From Candidatus Obscuribacterales bacterium (GTDB taxonomy: Bacteria; Cyanobacteriota; Vampirovibrionia; Obscuribacterales; Obscuribacteraceae): a stretch of 56,881 nucleotides of DNA. The notes beneath the pieces are model-generated. The model made no database searches. It was not told where the DNA came from and was given only the letters and a program-made list of their open reading frames with translations. The DNA is taken from assembly GCA_019752635.1 (NCBI GenBank), contig JAIELX010000091.1, forward strand, positions 1 to 56,881. Reading direction: 5' to 3'. A program made the translations under genes and the position numbers. Numbering within the stretch: the stretch's first letter is position 1; every line of letters starts with the position of its first letter. Below, piece after piece: positions 1-7,853 of the stretch.

Positions 1-180
1 GGCAAATCAACGGTTCTGGAGCTGTCGAATGCGATGGATCCTGGAATTCGGATACCGTTCTGGCAAGAAATTACAAAAATGGCTGCAGGCAAAAGCGTGA
101 AGAAGCGCCTGGATGAGGTCAATACATACGCATTGACTTTGCAATCGGCTGCCGGCGGTAACAAGACTGAAATCCGCTAG
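1..180 (+). CDS. C-terminal end of an unrecognised protein (partial)
   Basis: Frame 1 is open from the first base to a TAG at 178-180, giving the last 59 residues of a protein whose start lies outside the window. The piece begins GKSTVLELSNAMDPG and ends GGNKTEIR. It is mixed in character, with basic and polar residues and no membrane segment, and I do not recognise a family. The stop codon overlaps the stop codon of the convergent TPR gene (the minus-strand TAG is 177-179), so the two genes share their last bases with no room for a terminator between them. That the reading frame is real is inferred from its openness to the edge and its clean end against the neighbour. Confidence 0.5.
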   Translation, partial: GKSTVLELSNAMDPGIRIPFWQEITKMAAGKSVKKRLDEVNTYALTLQSAAGGNKTEIR

Positions 181-536
181 CCTCGACGCATAATGCCCAT
201 TGCTGTTTGATCGAGCTTGGCTGCTTCTTGTGTTCTGCCGAGCTGTTTTAAGAGCTTTGAGTAATTCTCTAAAATTACCAACTCATCGTTGTGCAAGGGA
301 CCAAGCGCCTTTCGTCGTATAGCGAGCGCTTCCTGGTAGAGTGGTTCGGCTTCAGCGTGTCGTCCTTGATTGCGCAACATTGTCGCGAGATTGTTCAAGA
401 TACCAGCTACGCGGTTATCGGCGGGACCGAGCTCTCGCTTTGCTTCAAACAGGGCCTGTTTGAAGTGATTCTCCGCCATCTGAATGTTGCCCTGGCTCAG
501 AAACTGCTGGGCTCCGAGTTGTAAACGCTCCCACAT
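177..536 (-). CDS. small TPR protein (kinesin-light-chain type repeats)
   Basis: This 119-residue protein is made almost entirely of tetratricopeptide repeats. Residues about 8-32 (QFLSQGNIQMAENHFKQAL) and about 45-75 (NNLATMLRNQGRHAEAEPLY, then EALAIRRKALG) match the kinesin-light-chain TPR pattern, and a third partial unit follows at about 85-110. TPR units form helical scaffolds that bind partner proteins. There is no signal peptide, so it is probably cytoplasmic. An ideal ribosome binding site (AGGAGGAGAA on the minus strand, plus 541-550) sits just before the ATG and overlaps the stop of the upstream TPR gene, so the pair is probably one transcript. The partner it binds cannot be told from sequence. 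Confidence 0.85.
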   Translation of the reverse strand: MWERLQLGAQQFLSQGNIQMAENHFKQALFEAKRELGPADNRVAGILNNLATMLRNQGRHAEAEPLYQEALAIRRKALGPLHNDELVILENYSKLLKQLGRTQEAAKLDQTAMGIMRRG

Positions 537-540
537 TCGG

Positions 541-550
541 TTCTCCTCCT
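541..550 (-). promoter_or_regulatory. strong ribosome binding site for the small TPR gene
   Basis: The minus strand reads AGGAGGAGAA immediately before the ATG at 536, close to a perfect anti-16S match. It overlaps the TAG stop (549-551) of the preceding gene, which points to translational coupling and fixes the start of the 119-residue protein. Confidence 0.75.
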
Positions 551-2036
551 ATCGGCCGGCAACCGCCTGAAATGGAAAATCAACTATTGCATTGCCGATC
601 ATGACTCGTACTCGGGCAGTATCATACCGCTGGCGCAAAAAGAATACGACACCTGTACGCGCATCGCCAGGCTCAATTAATGCGGGCTTGAATCCACCGG
701 TGCTGCGGGCCATGAAGCGTTCGACCTCATTGTAGTTCGGCGATTTGCGTTCCATCTCGTAAAAGAATTGTTCGCGAGTCACCACTGGTGGTGCGTTTTG
801 CAGGCTGCCGTCCCAGCAGCCGTAAACACCGAACACGTTGTTTCCGTAAAAGTTGTCCGGGTCCAATGCGCCGCTCTTCAAATATCCCGGGATGCGATGA
901 GTTTTTTGAATGTGGCATAACCATCGCCTGCGCCAGGTTAGATTGGAAACGCATTCTTCTTCCAGCGGCAAGTCAATTAGTCCCGGGTCGCAATAGAACA
1001 TCTTGCTGGGATCGCCCGGACTGGTTTTTTCAATAACTACCGGGCCGACCGCTACTTGCAGAGGTTCTTTTGAACAGTTTGCCAGTGAGACAATCGCCGC
1101 CAAATGCTCGTCGCTGCGCACGAGTGCAACAGCTATGCGCAGATTGTCCACAACCATGTACTTCAAAGGATAGGTGGTATCGTAGATTTGCCGGCACTCA
1201 GGCACGCCGTCTGCCCACTGGTAATGCACTATGCCCTTACGGTCCGGCGTTTTGTTCAAGCTGACTGCGCTGTCCAGCATGCTGCGGGCTTTTTCGATCG
1301 CAGCACTTCCGCCGGTATCATCACCGTTAGCCAGTCGCGCCAAGCCTGAAGCGTACAGCGTGTTGGCGTAGTCGAGCATGTCTTGCCCGGGTAAGGCTTC
1401 AAGTATCTTCAATGCTTTAAGATAGTATTCCTGTGCCTCTTTGTGCAAACCTCTTGCTGCTTCGATTCTGCCGGAAAGCGAAAGCGCAACGCCGGTGCCG
1501 TGTCCTTCGGGATCGAGTTTCTTGTGAATTTCCAAAGCCTGGTTGCACGCACTGGCCGCCTTATCCAGTTTCCTTTTGTTCAAGTACGCCTCTGACAGCA
1601 CAAGCTGAAGTCGCGCCATCTCCGGTGACTGTTCGCCGAACAATGTCCTGCATGATTCGGTGCACCCGGTTAGAGTTTGAATGGCTGAGTTTGCGTCCTC
1701 GTTCGCTTTGAGCACAACCTCTGCTTGCCCCATTTTGATCAGGCACTGCACTCGCGGGTCGTGGAAGCCCCGATACACTTCTTTCTGGACCTTGTCGTAC
1801 GTTATCTTTGCCTCGGCGTACAAACGCAGATCCAGCGCTTTCTCAGCTGACCCGAGAAGGCGAACTGCCTGCGGGCTGCTTACTGCGGACCCGGTCAAAG
1901 TGTTCGATCCCGCCATGGCGGTTTTGGTCGAATGCTCCTGCCCCTCTGCGTTTGCGCCGATTGGCGCGCAGAAGAGAAACGGGAGAGAAAGAAGAAGCGT
2001 GGTGATCGAAGCTGCCTTCACGATTGGTCGCCGCAC
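549..2036 (-). CDS. secreted TPR-repeat protein with unknown C-terminal domain
   Basis: This 495-residue protein starts at a GTG and opens with a signal peptide: basic MRRPIVK, a hydrophobic stretch to about residue 25, and an Ala-X-Ala cleavage site at about residue 30 (GANA/EG). Residues about 55-245 hold several TPR units (for example ALDLRLYAEAKITYDKVQ, AYLNKRKLDKAASACNQAL, GLHKEAQEYYLKAL). The rest, about 260-495, is a Cys-containing domain I do not recognise; its last part (FFLRQRYDTARVRVMIG) looks like a beta-sandwich edge. It is probably an extracytoplasmic scaffold. It is the first gene of a two-gene minus-strand unit with the small TPR gene. An alternative start further in would remove the signal peptide and is unlikely. 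Confidence 0.85.
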   Translation of the reverse strand: MRRPIVKAASITTLLLSLPFLFCAPIGANAEGQEHSTKTAMAGSNTLTGSAVSSPQAVRLLGSAEKALDLRLYAEAKITYDKVQKEVYRGFHDPRVQCLIKMGQAEVVLKANEDANSAIQTLTGCTESCRTLFGEQSPEMARLQLVLSEAYLNKRKLDKAASACNQALEIHKKLDPEGHGTGVALSLSGRIEAARGLHKEAQEYYLKALKILEALPGQDMLDYANTLYASGLARLANGDDTGGSAAIEKARSMLDSAVSLNKTPDRKGIVHYQWADGVPECRQIYDTTYPLKYMVVDNLRIAVALVRSDEHLAAIVSLANCSKEPLQVAVGPVVIEKTSPGDPSKMFYCDPGLIDLPLEEECVSNLTWRRRWLCHIQKTHRIPGYLKSGALDPDNFYGNNVFGVYGCWDGSLQNAPPVVTREQFFYEMERKSPNYNEVERFMARSTGGFKPALIEPGDARTGVVFFLRQRYDTARVRVMIGNAIVDFPFQAVAGR

Positions 2037-2303
2037 GGTAGTTCTGTTAAATTAGCATATTTATGTGTTTCCATGAGGTCGCCAAATCTTTGTCAGTTAG
2101 CACTCATGTTACGAGTCGGCCTTCAAAGATAGCCGGGACGCTTCAACGGAAAATTAGATCTGCTGTTATGCGCCTCCGAAAGCTCTGCCCGTGGAGTCCG
2201 AAGAGCTTGATGAATCACTGCATATCTTGGCTGCCGGGGGCAGATGGTATGATCGCGCCTTCAAGTGTCACTGAGTCGGACGGACCGGTCCGGGAGAATG
2301 ATC

Positions 2304-3314
2304 ATGAAGCGGGTGATATTTTGTTTAACTCTTTCGCTGTCCGTTGTGCTGGCGGGTGGTAGTGCACTCTGTCAGGGAAGCGCATCGGCTGGTCCGGCGC
2401 TTGGACTTCTGGAGCAAAAGTACTTTGAGCACTCATACGACTCAGACCCTGTAGCGGTAAGGGTTGCCCGCTTGGAGAAACTGATCTACGGCGACGCTCG
2501 CACTGGAAACATCTCGGAACGCCTGGCCGTTATTGTTGGATTGGTAGCGCGCGAAAGCGAAACACCCGTGGTTGGAAGCGGAAGCCGAAGCGCCGGGAGT
2601 CGAGGTTATGCGCCGGCTTTGGCTGCTAAGCCCGACACTAGCGACTCCGCTGCCGGTGCTCCCAACGGAACTGGACAGAGAAACGTTTTCAATTACACTC
2701 CTGTTACTTCCTTCGGCAGCACTGGTTCGAGCCCGGCGCAACCAACGGCGCCGGTTGTTGATTCCGGGGACTACGGCAACTACCCGCATGTGACGGTGTT
2801 GGAAAATGAGATTCTGGGAACGAGTTACCAGCAAGATTCGCTGCCTGCGCGTCTTTCTCGTCTGGAGCTTCGTGCTTTTGGTAAAGATTCCGCTGGAAGC
2901 GATCTGGGCTCGCGTACGGATGCTCTTGAGCAATATGCTGAAACGAAGCTGCACAAAAAGGCCTTCGGTATCAACCCTCGGATGCAGGAAAACTCTGATC
3001 AAATGCTGCCTGAAATGTCGTCTGCCGGCGCACCTCCTGCACCGCGACCGCATGTGGACAGCCCTGAAGTCTTTGCCGTTGCTCCGCCGCCTTCATCCAG
3101 TCAAATGTTGACTCGTGTGGGCTGGTGCGAGTATCAGTTATTTGGGCATACGTTTCCTACAATGCATTTGATGGCGCGGTTGCGTCAGTTGCATGACGAG
3201 GTTGTGCCGAACAAACTGGAAACAAACCTTCAGTTGCTCGATGATATGGATGCTTTGACCAATGCCGTTGTCGCGCGAGTTCAACAAAAGAAGAACGGTA
3301 CCAATCAGCTTTAG
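2304..3314 (+). CDS. secreted protein with three 'RLxRLE-fG' repeats
   Basis: The open frame begins at 2265, but GGGAGA at 2292-2297 is correctly spaced for the ATG at 2304. That start gives MKRVIFCLTLSLSVVLAGGS, a clear signal peptide, and a protein of 336 residues. After cleavage there are three copies of a unit of about 45 residues: near the N-terminus (EQKYFEHSY, then VRVARLEKLIYG), in the middle (LENEILGTSY, then LPARLSRLELRAFG) and at the C-terminus (WCEYQLFGHTF, then LMARLRQLHDEV). Low-complexity Pro/Ser/Ala linkers join them. I recall similar units in unstudied exported proteins of Cyanobacteria-related bacteria; no function is known to me. The kinase fragment follows after 5 bp, so they are probably cotranscribed. 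Confidence 0.8.
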   Translation: MKRVIFCLTLSLSVVLAGGSALCQGSASAGPALGLLEQKYFEHSYDSDPVAVRVARLEKLIYGDARTGNISERLAVIVGLVARESETPVVGSGSRSAGSRGYAPALAAKPDTSDSAAGAPNGTGQRNVFNYTPVTSFGSTGSSPAQPTAPVVDSGDYGNYPHVTVLENEILGTSYQQDSLPARLSRLELRAFGKDSAGSDLGSRTDALEQYAETKLHKKAFGINPRMQENSDQMLPEMSSAGAPPAPRPHVDSPEVFAVAPPPSSSQMLTRVGWCEYQLFGHTFPTMHLMARLRQLHDEVVPNKLETNLQLLDDMDALTNAVVARVQQKKNGTNQL

Positions 3315-3319
3315 TTGCT

Positions 3320-3622
3320 ATGACTGACCAATCGGCGCCGGGGAGCATTCTTGACGCAAGATATGAAATCTTGCATCATGTTGGTTCCGTTGGCATGGGC
3401 AGCGTGTACAAAGCGCGCGAGCGGGAACTCAATCGCACCGTCGGAATTAAGATATTGCACGATGTTTATCCCGATAAGAGCGAGGACTGCAGGCGCTTTA
3501 AGCGCGAAGGCCAGGTTCTTGCCAAACTGTTGCATCCCAATATCGTTGTGGTCTATCGCCTTGGCAGCAACGATGGAAATCTCTATGTAGATGTTTCCAG
3601 GGGCGTCGAGGAGGCTTTTTGA
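3320..3622 (+). pseudogene. Ser/Thr protein kinase remnant (N-lobe only)
   Basis: The 100-residue product begins like a PKN/Hanks-type kinase. It has a glycine-rich loop at residues 21-31 (VGSVGMGSVYK), the ATP-binding Lys44 in VGIKIL, the helix-C Glu63 in KREGQVLAKL, and the HPNIV motif at 72-76. The match ends at about residue 90 (GNLYV), after which the sequence no longer follows the family and stops at TGA 3620-3622. The hinge, the catalytic HRD loop, the DFG motif and the whole C-lobe are missing, and no other frame nearby carries them. A kinase needs about 260 residues, so this cannot be active. It is most simply a deletion scar; a short regulatory N-lobe protein is the alternative. The acetyltransferase gene follows directly. 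Confidence 0.8.
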
Positions 3623-3687
3623 GAGTGCCTTTGGGAAGTTCGCGCGCTGATGTTAATCTGTTTACCGCTACCGGGGAGAATAAGAGA

Positions 3688-4275
3688 ATGACCGCCAAAG
3701 GCCTATTGCGATTGGCAAATATTGGTGATGCGGAGATTGTTCGCGATATCTATAAACCGTATTGCTCGGAAGATAGTCCGGTCTCTTTTGAGTTAGCTGC
3801 GCCGTCGATAGAAGAGATGGCTTCTCGAATCGCCGGTACTCTCCCGGTATTTCCGTGGCTTGTGTTCGAAAACGATGGTATGGTGATCGGCTACGCTTAT
3901 GGTGGCGTCCATAGTGCGCGCGCTGCGTACCGGTGGTGTGCGAATACGTCGGTCTATGTAAGTGCAGCTGCGCACGGAAAGGGGGTCGGGCGTCGATTGT
4001 ACGGAGCACTCTTCGCGCTCTTGCGCTTGCAAGGATTCTATAATGCATACGCTGGTATTACGTTGCCCAATGCGGGCAGCGAAGCGCTGCATTCGTCATT
4101 GGGATTCTCGCCTGTTGCTCGGTATCCCAAAGTTGGTTTTAAGGGGGGGCGCTGGCATGACGTCGGCTGGTTCGGATTGACGCTGCGCGAGCATTGCTGC
4201 AATCCATCCGATCCCGTTACGCTTGATGCTTTGGACCAGGGCGATGTTGCGCGAGTTTTGTCATCGCCGACTTAA
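3688..4275 (+). CDS. GNAT N-acetyltransferase, phosphinothricin-acetyltransferase-like
   Basis: The frame is open from a TTG at 3619, but the ATG at 3688, preceded by GGGGAG, gives a 195-residue protein of normal length for the family. The acetyl-CoA binding motif A is at about residues 88-110 (SVYVSAAAHGKGVGRRLYG), and the family-typical C-terminal segment GGRWHDVGWFGLTL follows. In the COG1247 group the enzymes acetylate the amino group of amino-acid-like substrates such as methionine sulfone or phosphinothricin; the substrate here is unknown. It lies just after the kinase remnant and may share its transcript. The tail after LTLRE (about 25 residues) is not part of the conserved fold. Confidence 0.85.
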   Translation: MTAKGLLRLANIGDAEIVRDIYKPYCSEDSPVSFELAAPSIEEMASRIAGTLPVFPWLVFENDGMVIGYAYGGVHSARAAYRWCANTSVYVSAAAHGKGVGRRLYGALFALLRLQGFYNAYAGITLPNAGSEALHSSLGFSPVARYPKVGFKGGRWHDVGWFGLTLREHCCNPSDPVTLDALDQGDVARVLSSPT

Positions 4276-4620
4276 GTACAATTGGGCTACCCTGCTATCG
4301 ACCGAGCGGGCCCGTTAACTAGCGAGAATCAGCGTTTCTGCGCACCCAACTGATCCCGGGTTTGATGCGATGTCAAACCGGTTACTTCTGTGTGACACTA
4401 AATGTGGTGTGCTCCTTACAGCGGTCGCACGGGGAGAACATCGCACTGTCAACGGCTTTGCCGATTCGTGTCCGAGAATGGAAACGATTACCAAAGCCTT
4501 CACGTTCCTTGTTGGGGCGAGATTAAACTTTTGCTTCGGCTGCGATCCCGAAACTATTGAAAGGCAGGCTTCGGCGGTTGTTGTTTCGCAGTTACTTACA
4601 GCGAAGCGGTCTCGAACCCG
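4276..4620. other. intergenic stretch without a supported gene
   Basis: Between the acetyltransferase and the promoter of the histidine-rich gene there are two overlapping open frames on opposite strands (4370-4624 plus, 4315-4641 minus). Neither has a family match that I recognise, a good ribosome binding site or a convincing composition. I see no terminator hairpin and no RNA gene here. Confidence 0.5.
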
Positions 4621-4649
4621 TTGACAAAAATTTCGCCACACGTTTTGAT
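4621..4649 (+). promoter_or_regulatory. sigma70-type promoter of the histidine-rich protein gene
   Basis: A perfect -35 box TTGACA (4621-4626) is followed after exactly 17 bp by TTTGAT (4644-4649, four of six bases of the -10 consensus). The predicted transcript starts near 4656 and leaves a leader of about 110 nt before the ATG at 4769. Confidence 0.55.
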
Positions 4650-4706
4650 TAATCCTGTAGCCGGAATGTGGCTTGTATAGCCGGTTCTCGGACGAAAGCG
4701 ATAATG

Positions 4707-4718
4707 GAAATCGATTTC
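4707..4718. promoter_or_regulatory. perfect 12-bp palindrome, possible operator
   Basis: GAAATCGATTTC is a perfect palindrome lying in the predicted leader between the promoter and the histidine-rich protein gene. Outer GATA (4700-4703) and TATC (4727-4730) lie on either side but are not exactly centred. A metal-sensing repressor site would make sense beside a metal-binding protein, but the sequence does not match a Fur or Zur box well enough for me to name it. Confidence 0.35.
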
Positions 4719-4768
4719 AAAATTAGTATCAGCCGCTTTGGGTGGCATGGCAAGGAGTATTAATAAAA

Positions 4769-5104
4769 ATGAGCTGCAAAACACATGAAGGCCACGAGCA
4801 TAAGCATGGCGAGGGTTGTGGTCATACCGCCGTTAAGCATGGTGAGCACGTTGATTACGTGCATGATGGTCATCTTCATCATGATCACGATGGCCATGTA
4901 GACGAGTGTTCTCTTCCTGTCGACTCTTGTCACACCAGCGCCTGTACCGCTGACCACTCGTGTGAAGGGCATGAAGCAGCCCACGTACACGGTGAAGGCT
5001 GCGGACATGAAGGTGTGCCCCATGGTGATCATGTCGACTACATCGTGAATGGTCACTTGCACAATCCTTGCAAGGGACATTGCGATAATCACGGCTCGGT
5101 ATAA
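4769..5104 (+). CDS. small histidine-rich metal-binding protein (two repeats)
   Basis: The frame opens at 4742, but AGGAG at 4753-4757 points to the ATG at 4769, giving MSCKTHEGHEHKHGEG and 111 residues. About a quarter of the residues are His, with several Cys and acidic residues. The protein is two copies of one unit: HKHGEGCGHTAVKHGEHVDY then HDGHLHHDHDGH, and HVHGEGCGHEGVPHGDHVDY then NGHLHNPCKGH. Single-unit proteins with CGHxxVxHxxHVDYxxxGHLH are widespread in bacteria and are often labelled zinc-related; binding of zinc, nickel or copper is likely but not proven. There is no signal peptide, so it would buffer or store metal in the cytoplasm. It is monocistronic, with its own promoter and terminator. 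Confidence 0.85.
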   Translation: MSCKTHEGHEHKHGEGCGHTAVKHGEHVDYVHDGHLHHDHDGHVDECSLPVDSCHTSACTADHSCEGHEAAHVHGEGCGHEGVPHGDHVDYIVNGHLHNPCKGHCDNHGSV

Positions 5105-5131
5105 CCGTTATAGTCCATTAGATGATAAAGG

Positions 5132-5158
5132 GGGAACGCCGAACAGGCGTTCCCTTTT
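5132..5158 (+). terminator. intrinsic terminator, probably bidirectional
   Basis: A perfect 9-bp stem, GGGAACGCC (5132-5140) with GGCGTTCCC (5146-5154), has a 5-nt loop and is followed by TTTT. It ends the histidine-rich protein gene. On the minus strand the same hairpin is followed by CCTTT, so it can also stop the convergent acylation operon ending at 5209. Confidence 0.85.
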
Positions 5159-5208
5159 CTCATTGCTTCCTTTAACTGGTCGCTGGCATCGCGACCTTGT
5201 TAACGAGC

Positions 5209-6429
5209 CTATTGCGGACTCTGTGACTCACGCGCCGCCAAGGCGCGTCTACGTGCATTGTTAGCTACGTGTTCGTTGGTTCTGGCCATCGATGCTGCCA
5301 GCCTTTGATCTGTCAGCAAACGGTCAAGTATGGAATCATACAGTTTGAGACCACCAGCAGTGTTGAGATGGCAGCAGTCTTCGAAGTCCGCCACGGAATA
5401 CTTCGGCGAGGCGGAGCCGATGTCCAGTAGCGCTACATCGTGTTTCTTCGCTACTTCAGCGATGGTTTGCAGGTACTTGGAGTATGCAGCGCTGTCGAGC
5501 GACTTCGTGTTTGCCAGAGTCAGCGGCATGTTAACGAGTAGCACTTCGACAGTGTTTGCTTTGGCCATGGAAAGGAACTTATCCAAATACGAACGCTGTT
5601 GGTCGAGCATCTGATAGTTTGGCGGATTGTAGAGCCGTTTGTAGGTCTCGAGGTCCTTCAACATGTTCGGCCTGCTTTCCATATATGTTTCTTTGGTTTT
5701 TGGATGTTGCAGGTGGGGCGGATGGTGTGTTAACTCGCAGGCAACCGTTGTACACCTTGTGCGGATTCCGGCGAGAAACTTTTTGAACTGGTGCTCAGCG
5801 CAATCGTACCAATCTTGCACATCTATTCGGGCCAGGCTCGATGGAAACAATCTGCACGATGAACGGTATTCTTTCAAGAAAAGTTGAGTGGGAGTATCTT
5901 GGAAGTGTTGTTGTGAGTTGTCGAGAAAGTCTCTCGGTGCAATGCCGCAGATGACCAACCCCGGGTGCTTTCCGTTTGACAAAATCGTTTCGAATACACT
6001 GGCGTGGTCTGACATTATGGATGACGCAATGCCGAGATTTTTGATTTGTACCGTAAGACCGGACTTAGACAACAAATGTTCGAGGTAGTTCGCCTGAGTG
6101 TATTCGGGAATGTGCTTGTAGTAATACCAGTCGTCAAAGCAGTCCAGCTTTCCTTTCAGTCGATCGTCGCAACGAACTGCCGGCATCAATACCAGCGACG
6201 AACCCAGAATGACGACATCGGGATTTTCAGTCGAACGCAGGAATGAGGATAGTTTGGATACTAGAACTTTGTATTGGTTCGGGATCCCGTCGGACGCATC
6301 GAGATCCTTCGGGGCTATTTGCAGGATTGAAATTGCTCCGATGATTAAAGCGCAGGCGATCAACAGTGCCGGACTTTGGATGAAGCGTTTCAGCGGGTGC
6401 TTTCTTGCGATATCCTGAACGGAACTCAT
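5209..6429 (-). CDS. membrane-anchored SGNH-hydrolase-like protein
   Basis: This 406-residue protein has one N-terminal membrane anchor (about residues 21-39), so the rest faces outward. The SGNH fold is indicated by block I VVILGSSLV (Gly76-Ser77-Ser78 in place of GDS), the segment IKNLGIASS, and the C-terminal block FEDCCHLN with Asp351 and His354 in the DxxH arrangement. Proteins of this type (DltD, AlgX/AlgJ, PatB) work with an MBOAT partner and transfer an acyl group, usually acetyl, onto an envelope polysaccharide. Its ATG overlaps the stop of the upstream SGNH gene (ATGA), so it is third in the MBOAT operon. The Asp of the GDS motif is replaced by Ser. The acceptor is unknown. Confidence 0.8.
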   Translation of the reverse strand: MSSVQDIARKHPLKRFIQSPALLIACALIIGAISILQIAPKDLDASDGIPNQYKVLVSKLSSFLRSTENPDVVILGSSLVLMPAVRCDDRLKGKLDCFDDWYYYKHIPEYTQANYLEHLLSKSGLTVQIKNLGIASSIMSDHASVFETILSNGKHPGLVICGIAPRDFLDNSQQHFQDTPTQLFLKEYRSSCRLFPSSLARIDVQDWYDCAEHQFKKFLAGIRTRCTTVACELTHHPPHLQHPKTKETYMESRPNMLKDLETYKRLYNPPNYQMLDQQRSYLDKFLSMAKANTVEVLLVNMPLTLANTKSLDSAAYSKYLQTIAEVAKKHDVALLDIGSASPKYSVADFEDCCHLNTAGGLKLYDSILDRLLTDQRLAASMARTNEHVANNARRRALAARESQSPQ

Positions 6430-7844
6430 TTTTGAGGCCTCGAAAGTAGCGGTTCTACGAATGATGCCAGTCTCTCTCCCACGTAATCATGTCCTTGCTT
6501 GGTCAGGTGTACCGAGTAGAACATGTCCTTGCGATACTGCGGACCAAAACTTTCTGCAGGCTTCTCCAGATCTATGATTGATATTTGTTTGTCTGCACAG
6601 ATTTCGTTGAGCATCACAATTTCGTCTTTATAAGTAAAGTCGTTGAAGGCCGTATCAATGCCTTCTGCTGGACACAGCGCCGAACGCACGGGCATGGCCA
6701 CAACGGCGAATCGACCGCCTGTAGCGACTGTTTCCTTTTGCATTTCGGTGAGCAGTGAACCAAGCGAACGCATAATGAATTGTTGATAGCCTGGACGCCC
6801 GTCTTGCTTTTTCGCTGGTGCGGGAGCTGTGGATGCTGCAGCGTTCGGCTTCTTTGGCGAAGCGTTCAGTGCCGTCTTGTTATCGGATTTTAGCGCAGCT
6901 GCCGACTCGGCAGAAGGTGCTGCTTGCGCGGACTTAGTGTCGACAACAGTAGTAGATGCTGGTAATTCCTGTTTGGGCGGGAAGATCTTGGCAATGTCCG
7001 ACTTCACTCGACTGCTTAGCTCTCGAATTGCCTTGCCGGGCCTGGTTACGAACAAAAGCATGTAGCGGTAAGTATCGCTGTGCATGCTCCAATCAAGCTC
7101 TAGAACAGCGAAGAGTCCCCAAAGCCTGCTGTTTTGTCTCAGCCATTCGAATTGGTTCAAGAACTTCGCGCGGGGAGTTTTCATCCAGTTTTTCACTGGC
7201 GACGTGTCGATAGTCAATTTGCCGCCGGGCAGGTGCAGAGCATAAGGGCGCACATTCGTGATCACTTGATCCGGGGCCGACCAGTTTTCGAAGCTGTCGC
7301 GGCTGTTGTAGCAAGCGAGTACTACATCCGGTTTGTAGGAAAGGACGCGCCGCTTGAGCATCATGTACTCTTGTGCAGTCGAATATCCTGAAACGCCGAA
7401 GTTTAGTACTTGGACCGGTTGGTGCAACGCTGCGGAAAGCTTACGTTCCATTACGCGGCCGAATGAACTATCAAGAGGAACCTGCAGTGCTTCTGTCAAT
7501 GAATCTCCGAGCAATGCAACCCGAAGAGTACCCGCTGGTTTGGCTACGGTAATGTTTGATTCGCGCATGCCGACTTCGTTGAACCAAGATACGCTGTAAC
7601 CTTCGGAGCGCCAGGTTATGCGCTTATTGGGCATGTGGATCGAACCAAGTTCTGGATCTAGTTTGAAGATTTCCTCTTCGCCTAGCCCGGCGCAGAACAA
7701 AGTGAACTCTACAAATAGAATGGCAATCAATTGCCAAACAAAAATGGCTGCGAGTGTGCGAAGTAATGGCCGCTTTTGTTTCTTTGCCTGGCTGCTCTGA
7801 AACTCAGTATTTGAGGGCTTTCGCTCTAGTGTAGTCGAATTCAT
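6426..7844 (-). CDS. SGNH acyl-transfer protein with Ala/Lys-rich linker
   Basis: This 472-residue protein has an N-terminal membrane anchor (about 31-52) and a canonical GDSL block at 113-116 in VALLGDSLTEAL, followed by VLNFGVSGYST (oxyanion Gly) and VVLACYNSRDS (the Asn block). The catalytic His is probably His446 in SVHLTKQGH; the residue three before it is Tyr rather than Asp, so the triad is not standard. Between about 300 and 350 there is a low-complexity Ala/Ser/Lys/Pro stretch that looks like a flexible linker inserted in the domain. It is the AlgJ/AlgX-like partner of the MBOAT protein encoded directly upstream (gap 9 bp, with GAGG overlapping the MBOAT stop), and its stop overlaps the next start. 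Confidence 0.85.
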   Translation of the reverse strand: MNSTTLERKPSNTEFQSSQAKKQKRPLLRTLAAIFVWQLIAILFVEFTLFCAGLGEEEIFKLDPELGSIHMPNKRITWRSEGYSVSWFNEVGMRESNITVAKPAGTLRVALLGDSLTEALQVPLDSSFGRVMERKLSAALHQPVQVLNFGVSGYSTAQEYMMLKRRVLSYKPDVVLACYNSRDSFENWSAPDQVITNVRPYALHLPGGKLTIDTSPVKNWMKTPRAKFLNQFEWLRQNSRLWGLFAVLELDWSMHSDTYRYMLLFVTRPGKAIRELSSRVKSDIAKIFPPKQELPASTTVVDTKSAQAAPSAESAAALKSDNKTALNASPKKPNAAASTAPAPAKKQDGRPGYQQFIMRSLGSLLTEMQKETVATGGRFAVVAMPVRSALCPAEGIDTAFNDFTYKDEIVMLNEICADKQISIIDLEKPAESFGPQYRKDMFYSVHLTKQGHDYVGERLASFVEPLLSRPQK

Positions 7845-7853
7845 TGCGGTGCC

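Noticed and set aside
2442..3053. 203-codon minus-strand open frame inside the repeat-protein gene
   Set aside because: Basic, Arg/Ser-rich product typical of an antisense shadow; the plus-strand gene has a signal peptide, ribosome binding site and internal repeats.
4315..4641. minus-strand (108 codons) and plus-strand (4370-4624, 84 codons) open frames in the gap
   Set aside because: They overlap each other, lack good ribosome binding sites and give no recognisable domain.
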